64,000 bases of DNA from Paenibacillus ihbetae (GTDB lineage Bacteria; Bacillota; Bacilli; Paenibacillales; Paenibacillaceae). The stretch lies in the NCBI RefSeq assembly GCF_002741055.1, contig NZ_CP016809.1:5620501-5684500 (forward strand), given 5' to 3'. Below are positions 7,826-15,827 of the stretch, one piece after another. The translations under genes were made by a program, and so were the position numbers. The notes beneath the pieces were generated by a model, which worked only from the letters and a program-made list of their open reading frames with translations, did not search any database and had not been told where the DNA came from. How positions within the stretch are numbered: the first letter of the stretch is position 1; every line of letters starts with the position of its first letter.

Positions 7826-9931
7826 TTATAGATGACTGCCTGCTGGTTTGGCCGCTAGCTGAGCTCCAACCGGCTCTTTAGGCTCGACTTGACCTGAGAC
7901 GCCTCCTTGCTGCAGCTGATACATCTTGTAGTATCTTCCTTCAAGGGCCATCAATTCCTCATGCGAGCCCCGCTCCACGATTTCGCCCCGGTGCAGGACT
8001 AGGATCTGGTCTGCACTGCGAATGGTCGACAGCCGGTGCGCGATGATAAAGGTCGTACGGCCGCGCTTCAGAACCTCGAGCGCATCCTGGATCAGCGCCT
8101 CGGTCTCGGTATCGATGTTGGCTGTAGCTTCATCGAGAATAAGGATAGCCGGATTGAACGCGAGGGCACGCGCAAATGAGATCAATTGACGCTGACCGGC
8201 AGAGAGGGTGCTTCCTTTCTCGATCACCGGCTCGTCGAATCCTTGAGGAAGATGGGCCAGCAGCCGGTCTGCGCCTACATCGCGTAGTGCCTGTTCAACC
8301 TGCTCCCGCGTAATTTCGGGATCGCCAAGGCTTACGTTGGAGGCAATCGTCCCGGTGAATAAATACGGATCCTGAAGCACGATGCCCATATGCTTCCGCA
8401 GCCACTGCTTCGGAATGTCCGTCACCGGCTGCCCGTCAATCGTAATGGTGCCTTTCTGCGGATCGTAGAAACGGAACAACAGGTTGATGATGGAGCTTTT
8501 GCCTGATCCCGTGTGGCCGACAAGGGCCACCGTCTGGCCTTGCTTCGCTTCGAAGGAAATATTTTTAAGCACCCAATCCTTTTTGTAAGCAAAAGACACG
8601 TCCTTAAATTCCACATTCCCCAAATAACGAGGCATCGAGCCGTCCGTCACGTTCTCGCCGGTTTCATCCATCAGCTCGAATACGCGTTTTGCGGATACGA
8701 TAGAGGTATCCAGCGCTGCCAGCTGGTTCACCATGCCGGTAATCGGCTGGAACATCCGGCCGAGCAGGTCGACGAAGGCGTAGAGAACCCCGATCGATAC
8801 GATGCCGGCCCCGTTCAGCGAAGCAGAGCCGAAATACCACAGCACGACCACGAAGCTTACGTTCCGCAATACGTTAACAAGGTTATGGGTGGTGAAGGAG
8901 TTCAGGTTCAGCATCTTGTTCTGATGCGCCATGTAATCGGCGTTCAGGGCTTCAAATTCCTCCTGCGTCGCCTTCTGGCGGCGGAATACGCGAATAATGG
9001 CCATCCCCTGGATGGACTCATTGATTATGGCGTTAATCTCACTGAGCCGTGAGCGAATCACCGTATTGTATTTTGTCGCGAATTTGCGGTACAGAATCGT
9101 CCATACGATCAGCATCGGAATGACAAACAGGCTGATTAAACCGAGACGAACATCGAGAAGGAACAAGGCGACGTAGATCCCGGTAATGTAAACCGCGCCT
9201 GAGCTGAAGTTGGATAACACGGCTACGAACAGGTCTTTGACCGCTTCAGTATCGTTCGTGACCCGGGACACGACCTTCCCCGCCGGCAGATTATCGAAGA
9301 AGTTCACCGGCAGCCGCTGAATGTGCGCGTACACATCGGTCCGCAGCTTCTGGATAACCCGGTTGGCTGCCGATTGCAGCCAGTAGGTTCGGCCGAATAC
9401 CGTAATCATGGACACCAGCAAGCAGATCAGGAACAGGCCGACCAGCTTGTAGATGCTGGGAAGCTCTGGCTTGTAAAACTCGAATAATTCATTTGTGGAC
9501 AAGGGTACAGCCGGGTACCGGAGCTGCTCCTGCCCTGCGGTGATCGTCAGCATTCCGTTCTCATAAGAGCGGGTACCGTCAACCCGCGTCACCGGCTCTT
9601 GGATAAAGTAGAAGCTGCGTCCCGCTTGGAGGATCCGCACCTCCTGTCCGCGTGCTTCACCGACCGTGAAGCGGTCCTCGCGCTTGTAATAGGTCCCTTT
9701 ATATTGTGCAGCCCCATCCGCTTCCTTGCTCTCATAATACGGCTTCTCGATGGCAAGGATATGGTCGTCAATCATCGTCTTGGCGATGAACGGGCCGGCG
9801 AGCTCTGCAGCGACACCGATCGCAAGCAGGAGCAGCGCCGTGATGAAGGTGCCTTTAGCCGTTAAGGCATATCGGAACAGCCGCTTGGCAATTCCGGAAT
9901 CATTGGATATCGTTGTATCGTTTGGAGTCAA
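7826..9931 (-). CDS. bmrD: Heterodimeric ABC multidrug exporter subunit, BmrD/YheH-like
   Basis: A 701-residue full-length half-transporter: six-helix exporter domain (about 20-420), then an ATPase domain with Walker A (GHTGSGKSS), signature (TLSAGQRQL) and Walker B with catalytic Glu (ILILDEATANID). Between TM1 and TM2 (about residues 55-150) is a large polar insertion (YYESKEADGAAQYKGTYYKR), like the extracellular domain of B. subtilis BmrD. It starts directly after the stop of the upstream partner (9932), so the two are coupled. Family knowledge: BmrC and BmrD pair to export drugs, with BmrD carrying the consensus catalytic Glu. The symbol is by homology. Confidence 0.85.
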   Translation of the reverse strand: MTPNDTTISNDSGIAKRLFRYALTAKGTFITALLLLAIGVAAELAGPFIAKTMIDDHILAIEKPYYESKEADGAAQYKGTYYKREDRFTVGEARGQEVRILQAGRSFYFIQEPVTRVDGTRSYENGMLTITAGQEQLRYPAVPLSTNELFEFYKPELPSIYKLVGLFLICLLVSMITVFGRTYWLQSAANRVIQKLRTDVYAHIQRLPVNFFDNLPAGKVVSRVTNDTEAVKDLFVAVLSNFSSGAVYITGIYVALFLLDVRLGLISLFVIPMLIVWTILYRKFATKYNTVIRSRLSEINAIINESIQGMAIIRVFRRQKATQEEFEALNADYMAHQNKMLNLNSFTTHNLVNVLRNVSFVVVLWYFGSASLNGAGIVSIGVLYAFVDLLGRMFQPITGMVNQLAALDTSIVSAKRVFELMDETGENVTDGSMPRYLGNVEFKDVSFAYKKDWVLKNISFEAKQGQTVALVGHTGSGKSSIINLLFRFYDPQKGTITIDGQPVTDIPKQWLRKHMGIVLQDPYLFTGTIASNVSLGDPEITREQVEQALRDVGADRLLAHLPQGFDEPVIEKGSTLSAGQRQLISFARALAFNPAILILDEATANIDTETEALIQDALEVLKRGRTTFIIAHRLSTIRSADQILVLHRGEIVERGSHEELMALEGRYYKMYQLQQGGVSGQVEPKEPVGAQLAAKPAGSHL

Positions 9932-11689
9932 TTATGACACCTCCTCGGAGGTCAGATTGTTTTCCACCTGCTGGCGTTCATATTGCTCGCGGTACCAGCC
10001 GCCAAGCGCCAGCAGCTCGTCATGGGTCCCCTGCTCGATAATCCGGCCGTCCTCAAGCACGACGATGAAGTCCGCATGCTGTACCGCCGACAAGCGATGG
10101 GTCGAGATCAATGTTGTTTTGCCTGCGCGCTTGCTTCGGATATTCTCGATAATTCTCGCCTCGGTTCTGGCATCGACCGCCGAGAGGGAGTCATCCAGAA
10201 TCAGAATTTCGGGATCGCCGATAAAGGCTCGGGCAAGGGAGACGCGCTGCTTTTGGCCGCCGGATAAGGCCACGCCCTTCTCGCCGACGAGCGTGTCGAG
10301 TCCGTCGGACAGCGTGACAAGGTCCTTATCGAATGCGGCAGTCGTGATCGCCTCCATAATGAGCTCGTCACTGGCGTCCTTTTTGCCGAATTGGATGTTC
10401 TGTCTCACGGTTTTGGAGAACAGAATTTGCTCCTGGGGAACATACCCGATCCAGCTGTGCAGCTTGTCGGCCGCAAGCCTCTCGATCGGAACGCCTCCGA
10501 TCAGAATATCTCCGGTTCCGGTCGGATATTCATGCAGAAGCTGCTTAAGCAGCGTCGATTTGCCGCTGCCCGTTCGTCCGACGACGCCGAGCGTCTGGCC
10601 TTTCTGCAGCGTGAAGCTGATATTTTTCAAATTATCGATGGATGAGGTCGGATAGCGGAACGTAACGTCTCGGAAACGGATCGAGTCCGGCTGATCAAGG
10701 TCAACGGGCTGTTCGGGATCTGGGACGTCCGGCGGCGTATTGAGCGTTTCATTGACACGATCCAGGGACGCATTGCCCCGCTGCATGATATTGATCAGCT
10801 CGCCGATTGCGAACATCGGCCAAATCATCATCCCCAGGTACATATTGAACGATACGAGATCCCCGAGAGTGATTTGGTTATGAAAGACCAGGTATACGCC
10901 ATAGGCCAGGCTGATCACATAGCTCAGTCCAATGGAAAAATTAATCGTCGGCTCGAATAGAGCGTCAACCTTGGCTACGGCCAGGTTTTTTCGGTAGACA
11001 TCATCCGTGATATCCTGAAACCGCTTCTGGTCTGCGCGTTCCTGCACATACGCCCGGACGACCCGCACGCCGGCGACGGATTCCAGCACCTGATCGTTCA
11101 TATCGCCGAACGCGTCCTGCGCGAGCGTATAGCGTTTATGGATCGCTCTTCCATAGATCACCATGCCGACGGCGATGATGGGAAGCGGGAGAATGGCAGC
11201 GAGCGTCAGCTTCCAGCTGACGATAAAGCCCATCGCAAACAGAACTACGATCAAATAGATCGTGGAGTCGGTCATGACGAGCATGCCGAATCCGGCCGTG
11301 GCCGCAACGGAACGAAGATCGTTCGTTGCCTTGGCCATCAAGTCCCCGGTCCGGTTCCGTTCGAAGAACGGAGGCAGCATTCGCAGCAGATGATTCATAT
11401 ACCGGGTCCGGAGCAGACGCTCCACGAGATTAGCGCCTCCGAACAGGCGGTGCATCCATATGTAGGTCGCTCCATAAACGATTGCAACAATCCCGAGAAT
11501 CAACAGGATATATTTGACCAGGGAGGCCCAGGTAATGGAGCTGCTGACGATGTCGTCAATCGCGTCTCCGAGCAGCAGCGGCGGCAGGAGCTCGATCAGC
11601 CCGCAAAAAATGAGGAAAAACAATCCGATTAAGTATCGTTTCCGTTCACGCTTGAAAAACCATCCTAAATTTCGAAGTACGGCAAACAT
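9932..11689 (-). CDS. bmrC: Heterodimeric ABC multidrug exporter subunit, BmrC/YheI-like
   Basis: A 585-residue half-transporter with six membrane helices (about 15-310), Walker A (GRTGSGKST) and signature (LSGGQKQR). Its Walker B reads LILDDSLSAVD, with Asp in place of the catalytic Glu. That degenerate site is the mark of the BmrC side of asymmetric heterodimeric exporters. Length and order match yheI-yheH of B. subtilis. GAAAGGAAGGG ahead of ATG 11689 is the ribosome site. The leader upstream carries an attenuator and a leader peptide (separate entries), so drug-induced expression is likely. Confidence 0.88.
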   Translation of the reverse strand: MFAVLRNLGWFFKRERKRYLIGLFFLIFCGLIELLPPLLLGDAIDDIVSSSITWASLVKYILLILGIVAIVYGATYIWMHRLFGGANLVERLLRTRYMNHLLRMLPPFFERNRTGDLMAKATNDLRSVAATAGFGMLVMTDSTIYLIVVLFAMGFIVSWKLTLAAILPLPIIAVGMVIYGRAIHKRYTLAQDAFGDMNDQVLESVAGVRVVRAYVQERADQKRFQDITDDVYRKNLAVAKVDALFEPTINFSIGLSYVISLAYGVYLVFHNQITLGDLVSFNMYLGMMIWPMFAIGELINIMQRGNASLDRVNETLNTPPDVPDPEQPVDLDQPDSIRFRDVTFRYPTSSIDNLKNISFTLQKGQTLGVVGRTGSGKSTLLKQLLHEYPTGTGDILIGGVPIERLAADKLHSWIGYVPQEQILFSKTVRQNIQFGKKDASDELIMEAITTAAFDKDLVTLSDGLDTLVGEKGVALSGGQKQRVSLARAFIGDPEILILDDSLSAVDARTEARIIENIRSKRAGKTTLISTHRLSAVQHADFIVVLEDGRIIEQGTHDELLALGGWYREQYERQQVENNLTSEEVS

Positions 11690-11743
11690 GGTATCCCTTC
11701 CTTTCGTATGCAGGTTTTCTGCAGCCGATCATCTCTAAAAACC

Positions 11744-11779
11744 AAAAAAAGCACATCATCCGATGACGGACGATATGCT
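11744..11779 (-). terminator. Leader terminator/attenuator of the bmrCD operon
   Basis: On the minus strand a 13-bp stem (AGCATATCGTCCG with CGGATGATGTGCT, two G-U pairs) and a TCAT loop are followed by seven Ts. It sits between the promoter (12032-12061) and bmrC, so transcripts must read through it. The upstream minus-strand TCATCCG (11862-11868) is complementary to CGGATGA of the 3' arm and could compete with the terminator. Confidence 0.75.
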
Positions 11780-11876
11780 TATTCAATCTTTAACCTATCA
11801 TACGCACGGTGATCGAGGCCTTTCGCGCGCGGTTAGACCTGTTTATCGGCGGACAAGAATCCGGATGAACAAGGCT

Positions 11877-11972
11877 TCATGATGACGATGCAGCACGAAC
11901 GGGGAGCCGAATCATATTCAATTGTAGGATCTTCAGATCAAACAGGACATCCATGCCAATTGGATTCAACAT
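11877..11972 (-). CDS. Leader peptide, 31 residues, ahead of bmrCD (BmrB-type)
   Basis: An open frame of 31 codons begins at ATG 11972 behind AAAGGGTGA and reads MLNPIGMDVLFDLKILQLNM, then an Arg/Pro segment and Ala-Ala-Ser-Ser-Ser. It lies within the transcribed leader, downstream of a strong promoter and about 100 nt upstream of an intrinsic terminator. B. subtilis bmrCD is preceded by bmrB, a leader peptide whose translation controls an attenuator in response to ribosome-targeting drugs. The arrangement here is the same. I cannot judge peptide similarity, so the assignment rests on position, ribosome site and terminator. Confidence 0.6.
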   Translation of the reverse strand: MLNPIGMDVLFDLKILQLNMIRLPVRAASSS

Positions 11973-12031
11973 GAGGCTCACCCTTTCTTCGTAATTTTAC
12001 AATAAATTCAAATCGATCTCGTATGGAGTGA

Positions 12032-12061
12032 ATTGTAACACCATATTCTGGAGTGTGTCAA
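12032..12061 (-). promoter_or_regulatory. SigA-type promoter of the bmrCD leader
   Basis: On the minus strand, TTGACA (12056-12061), an 18-nt spacer and TACAAT (12032-12037). The predicted start near 12025 gives a ~335-nt leader. Confidence 0.75.
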
Positions 12062-12078
12062 ACCTAAATTTTGGGTTT
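12060..12078. repeat. Near-palindrome overlapping the bmrCD -35 box
   Basis: AAACCTAAA-T-TTTGGGTTT pairs in 8 of 9 positions and abuts TTGACA. It could be an operator. No regulator is assigned. Confidence 0.35.
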
Positions 12079-12157
12079 CCGCGCTCGGGATCAAGCTCAA
12101 TCCGTCATCAATTTGTTATCAAAATGGATTTGTAACCTAACGTATGTTTGCGTTATT

Positions 12158-12184
12158 ATGTTAATACGTACATGGTATTAACAT
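12158..12184. promoter_or_regulatory. 10-bp perfect inverted repeat upstream of the hesB-like gene
   Basis: ATGTTAATAC (12158-12167) and GTATTAACAT (12175-12184) flank a 7-nt centre. The AT-rich dyad of 27 bp looks like a dimeric repressor site. It lies about 90 nt ahead of the hesB-like start and about 100 nt upstream of the divergent bmrCD promoter. Confidence 0.45.
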
Positions 12185-12271
12185 TAGTGACCGTATCTTC
12201 GGCCCATCGGATGAAGAGATGTTGGACCGGAGGCTGTCGGATAATGACTTCTGGAGAAGGGGGCACAGCAA

Positions 12272-12577
12272 ATGCAGATTCAAGTCAGCGATGAGGCGGC
12301 GCGTTGGTATAGAAAGGAACTGGACCTTCAGCCAGGCACATACGTGCGCTTCTTCCCGCGGTATAGCTCAGGCGGCGGGCTGCATCCCGGATTTTCGCTT
12401 GGCATTTCCGTCGAGGAGCCGAGATCCCCGGGATTGACCGAGCAGTCGGAAGAAGTCACATTTTATATGGAGGAGCAGGACCTCTGGTATTTGAAGGGCT
12501 ATACGCTGCACGTCACATATGAGGAATCACAGGATGACATTTCGTATATTTATGAAGAAGAGGGCGCAGTGAATTGA
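12272..12577 (+). CDS. HesB/YneR-like protein without cysteines
   Basis: A 101-residue protein of the HesB/IscA-like beta fold (QIQVSDEAARWYRKELDL at the start, then YVRFFPRY, FSLGISVEEP and LHVTYEESQDDISYIYEEE). Unlike IscA it has no cysteine at all, so it cannot bind an iron-sulfur cluster in the classical way. This is the YneR-type branch, whose function is not established. GAAGGGGG at 12256-12263 precedes ATG 12272. The Nudix gene follows after 49 nt and may be co-transcribed. Confidence 0.75.
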   Translation: MQIQVSDEAARWYRKELDLQPGTYVRFFPRYSSGGGLHPGFSLGISVEEPRSPGLTEQSEEVTFYMEEQDLWYLKGYTLHVTYEESQDDISYIYEEEGAVN

Positions 12578-12626
12578 TCGCATAGGAATATACTGCAGCG
12601 CTGTCTAGGGAAAGGAGGTTCCCGGG

Positions 12627-13085
12627 ATGAACGTATATCACCGCGATATTCGCCAATATATCGGCAAGCGTTCGGTGGTCCGCGTAAAGGCGGCTGTGCT
12701 CGTGCTGAATGAGCATGGAGAGCTCCTGCTTCTGAAGCGGCAGAACAGGGACGTATGGGGACTTCCAATGGGGAACCTGAAGCCTGGCGAAGCCCTTGAA
12801 GATACCGCTTCCAGAGAGCTGTGGGAGGAAACCGGGCTTACCGCGGACGAGATGCGGCTGCTGGAGCTGGTATCCGGTCCGGAGTACATGAAGAAGCATC
12901 TTGGCGGCGATGAGGAATACTACGTTATTGGCCTCTATGAAGCAACCGGTCTGCGCAGCGCGATTCAATTGTCGATGGATGCGGAAATCTCGTTGAAGTT
13001 TTTTAATCGGGAGAATTTGCCCCAGATGGATAAGATTACAATCCGTTTACTTGACAAAGCCAACAAGGCAAAGGAAGCTCCATAG
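12627..13085 (+). CDS. Nudix hydrolase
   Basis: A 152-residue protein with a complete Nudix box at about residues 49-71: G-x5-E-x7-REL-x-EE-x-GL, read from GNLKPGE through RELWEETGL. The box binds metal and positions the catalytic Glu residues for hydrolysis of nucleoside-diphosphate-linked compounds. The first 24 residues (MNVYHRDIRQYIGKRSVVRV) precede the core beta sheet. AAAGGAGG at 12611-12618 sets the start. The substrate cannot be told from the sequence. Confidence 0.88.
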   Translation: MNVYHRDIRQYIGKRSVVRVKAAVLVLNEHGELLLLKRQNRDVWGLPMGNLKPGEALEDTASRELWEETGLTADEMRLLELVSGPEYMKKHLGGDEEYYVIGLYEATGLRSAIQLSMDAEISLKFFNRENLPQMDKITIRLLDKANKAKEAP

Positions 13086-13175
13086 CGGGCTGCTGCAAGG
13101 AAAAGCAGCGTATTTCCGCAACAGCAAGAGGGGGAAGGCCTCCAGGGGCCTTGCCTCTTGTCTGTCTATATGTGG

Positions 13176-13256
13176 ATTGCCGCTGGCGCAGCGGCAATGG
13201 CCAGGCGAACATTTGGATAGCTCGAATTCAAAAATTCCCCGTACGGGGAATTTTTT
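13176..13256 (+). terminator. Hairpin plus intrinsic terminator after the Nudix gene
   Basis: A 9-bp hairpin (ATTGCCGCT 13176-13184 with AGCGGCAAT 13190-13198) is followed by a strong terminator: AAAATTCCCC 13231-13240, GTAC loop, GGGGAATTTT and more Ts. The symmetric A/T flanks allow it to serve the convergent gene ending at 13322 too. Confidence 0.8.
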
Positions 13257-13321
13257 TCAGTCAAGATCCTATTCGAATGTTGTGATACAATGGCTGAAGC
13301 CTGTCCGTTCAAGACCGGGCC

Positions 13322-13825
13322 TTAAGACATCGGCACTTCCAGGGCGAAATCGAAATCATCGATATCGTACACCTGAACGGGAACCGCACTGTCCACGATC
13401 CGCTGAATCAGCTCGAACTGGTCGGTCAGGATCGGCGCTTCGGCCTTTTGGGAAGCGAGCAATAGCTCGGTTTCGATCGGATCGAAGGCCTCTCCGTAGG
13501 TTGCGGTATCCAATGTATTCATCACCGTTACGGTCGTGGATTCCCCTACGGGAATCATCGGGCTCTTCGCCCAAGGCACCTGAAGGGCGCGGTCGATCTT
13601 CTTCTTGTTCAGCGGCTCCTCGAAATAGGAGATGAGCTCACGGATCTTCATCTTGACGTGCTGATCATCATCGGTATTGTTCATGAGCTGCTCCTCGCTG
13701 GCATGGAGCTCGTATAATTCCAATATGGTTGTATACGGTATGATGTATTCGACGGGCCTCGGCGGTACCAACAATTGGCCGTAAATGGCCAGCATGACCG
13801 CTTCCGTCACGAAAACTCTGGTCAT
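13322..13825 (-). CDS. Conserved-looking hypothetical protein
   Basis: A 167-residue soluble protein read from ATG 13825, which follows AGGAGGA with 9-nt spacing; the longer start at 13849 overlaps that ribosome site. It begins MTRVFVTEAVMLAIYGQLLV and ends with an acidic tail (VQVYDIDDFDF). No catalytic motif, signal peptide or membrane segment is visible. Helical and beta stretches alternate and the acid content is high. I do not recognise a characterised family. It is divergent from the ABC exporter at 13958. Confidence 0.65.
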   Translation of the reverse strand: MTRVFVTEAVMLAIYGQLLVPPRPVEYIIPYTTILELYELHASEEQLMNNTDDDQHVKMKIRELISYFEEPLNKKKIDRALQVPWAKSPMIPVGESTTVTVMNTLDTATYGEAFDPIETELLLASQKAEAPILTDQFELIQRIVDSAVPVQVYDIDDFDFALEVPMS

Positions 13826-13957
13826 GAAAGAAGTCCTCCTGCGTGACATGATACATTTAATAAGTTTAGAACTAATAAAGCATTGAAGGACTTAAATGTC
13901 AACCGCTCTTTACCGAACAACCGGGTGGATTGCATAAGAAAGGGGCTGTTATTTCGT

Positions 13958-15703
13958 TTGAAATCATGGAAAATTTACTATCCATTCGTTAAGCCTTATA
14001 TGAAATGGATCATTCTGACCCTCGTGATCGGGATGATTAAATTCGGGATTCCGCTGCTGCTCCCGATGATCATGAAGTATGTCGTGGACGATCTTCTGAT
14101 CGACCAGCAGCTGTCCGTCGCGCAGAAGATCGAGCAGCTCATGTGGATTCTCGGCGGTACCTTGGTGGTATTTGTTGTCATCCGGGGCCCCGTCGAGTAT
14201 TTCCGGCAATATTTCGCACAGTTCATTACAAGCCGGATTCTATTTGATATGCGCAACCGGCTGTACGCTCATCTGCAGCGCCTGTCGCTGCGCTATTATC
14301 AGAATACGAAGGTGGGAGAGGCGATTTCCCGCTTCATTAATGATGTGGAGCAGTCCAAAAACCTGGTGGAAGTCGGCATGATGAACATTTGGCTGGACAT
14401 TTTCACGCTGCTCTTCGTGCTGGTCATCATGTTTGTCATGAATCCGGTGCTGACGCTGGTAGCCATTGCGGTGCTCCCGCTGTACGGATTAGCCGTCAAT
14501 CTGCTGTACAAGCGGCTGAAGAAGCTGACGAAGGATCGCTCCCAGGCGCTGGCGGGCATTCAGGCTTACTTGCATGAGCGCATTCAGGGGATATCCGTCA
14601 TTCGCAGCTTTACGCTGGAGCGTTACGATCAGAAGAAATTCGAAGGCATCAACGGTAATTTCCTGAAAAAGGCGATGGCGCAGACGCGCTGGAACGCGCT
14701 CACCTTCTCGGTGATCAACACGCTGACCGACATCGCGCCGATCCTGGTGATCGGCTACGGGGGCTACCGGGTCATCCAGGGCGATTTGACCCTGGGGACA
14801 TTTGTTGCCTTCTTCGGATACCTGGACAGGCTGTATGCGCCCCTGCGGCGTCTGATTAACTCTTCGACGGTGTTGACACAGGCCTCCGCATCGCTGGAGC
14901 GCGTCAAGGAACTGATGGACGAGCCCTACGACATCGTCGACCGCCCGGATGCCAAGGAGCTGAAGAAGGCGGGGCAGATCGATTTCGACCGCGTGTGGTT
15001 TCAATACAATGACAACGCGGGATGGGTGCTTAAGGATATCAGTTTGACGATCAAGCAGGGGCAGACGGTCGCCTTCGTCGGGATGAGCGGCGGGGGGAAA
15101 TCCTCGCTAATCGGCTTGATTCCAAGATTCTACGACGTGCAGCAGGGCGCGGTCAAAATCAACGGACATGATGTCCGCAGCTTGACGCTGGACAGCCTGC
15201 GCGGATCGATCGGCATGGTGCTCCAGGATAACTTCCTGTTTAGCGGAACGGTCCGGGAGAATATCCTTTTCGGCAACCCGGAAGCGGGCGAGGAGGAGAT
15301 CATCGCTGCGGCGAAGGCGGCGAACGCCCATGATTTTATTACCCAGCTGCCGCAGGGCTATGATACGGAGGTTGGCGAGAGGGGCGTCAAGCTGTCGGGC
15401 GGACAGAAGCAGAGGCTTGCCATTGCCCGCGTCTTTCTTAAGGATCCGGACATTCTTGTACTCGACGAGGCGACCTCCGCGCTGGATCTGGAATCCGAGC
15501 ATCTGATCCAGCAGGCGCTGCAATCGCTGACCAATAATCGGACCACGCTCATTGTCGCGCACCGTTTGTCAACGATTACGCACGCCGATCAGATCGTCGT
15601 GCTGGAGAACGGCCGGATTACCGAGCAGGGCACACATGCCGAGCTGATGAATCTGGACGGCAGCTATGCCCGGCTGTACAATGTGCAGCATCTTGAAGCA
15701 TAG
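13958..15703 (+). CDS. ABC exporter half-transporter with complete ATPase sites
   Basis: From TTG 13958 (AGAAAGGGG at 13938-13945 upstream) the product is 581 residues; the upstream in-frame ATG at 13883 would add 25 residues without a ribosome site. Six membrane helices cover about 15-315. The ATPase domain has Walker A (GMSGGGKSS), signature (LSGGQKQR), Walker B with catalytic Glu (ILVLDEATSALD) and the H-loop (VAHRLST). With all motifs intact it probably works as a homodimer (MsbA/Sav1866-like), unlike the asymmetric BmrCD pair. Drug or lipid export is inferred. Confidence 0.85.
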   Translation: MKSWKIYYPFVKPYMKWIILTLVIGMIKFGIPLLLPMIMKYVVDDLLIDQQLSVAQKIEQLMWILGGTLVVFVVIRGPVEYFRQYFAQFITSRILFDMRNRLYAHLQRLSLRYYQNTKVGEAISRFINDVEQSKNLVEVGMMNIWLDIFTLLFVLVIMFVMNPVLTLVAIAVLPLYGLAVNLLYKRLKKLTKDRSQALAGIQAYLHERIQGISVIRSFTLERYDQKKFEGINGNFLKKAMAQTRWNALTFSVINTLTDIAPILVIGYGGYRVIQGDLTLGTFVAFFGYLDRLYAPLRRLINSSTVLTQASASLERVKELMDEPYDIVDRPDAKELKKAGQIDFDRVWFQYNDNAGWVLKDISLTIKQGQTVAFVGMSGGGKSSLIGLIPRFYDVQQGAVKINGHDVRSLTLDSLRGSIGMVLQDNFLFSGTVRENILFGNPEAGEEEIIAAAKAANAHDFITQLPQGYDTEVGERGVKLSGGQKQRLAIARVFLKDPDILVLDEATSALDLESEHLIQQALQSLTNNRTTLIVAHRLSTITHADQIVVLENGRITEQGTHAELMNLDGSYARLYNVQHLEA

Positions 15704-15719
15704 GAGAAGAACTTGAATA

Positions 15720-15765
15720 AGACCCGTTTCCATGGCCTGCGCGGCAAGGGAAGCGGGTCTTTGTT
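15720..15765 (+). terminator. Intrinsic terminator after the ABC exporter
   Basis: A 12-bp stem (AGACCCGTTTCC 15720-15731 with GGAAGCGGGTCT 15749-15760, one G-U) is followed by TTGTTGTTT. Confidence 0.75.
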
Positions 15766-15827
15766 GTTTATGTTTGATTCTATTGGCTTTATGGTATGCG
15801 TGCTTGCCTGTTTGAAATCCTCAGGGC

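Noticed and set aside
9750..10655. 301-residue Ser-rich plus-strand frame
   Set aside because: Antisense shadow of the bmrC/bmrD junction; Ser/Arg-rich content is an artefact of the opposite frame.
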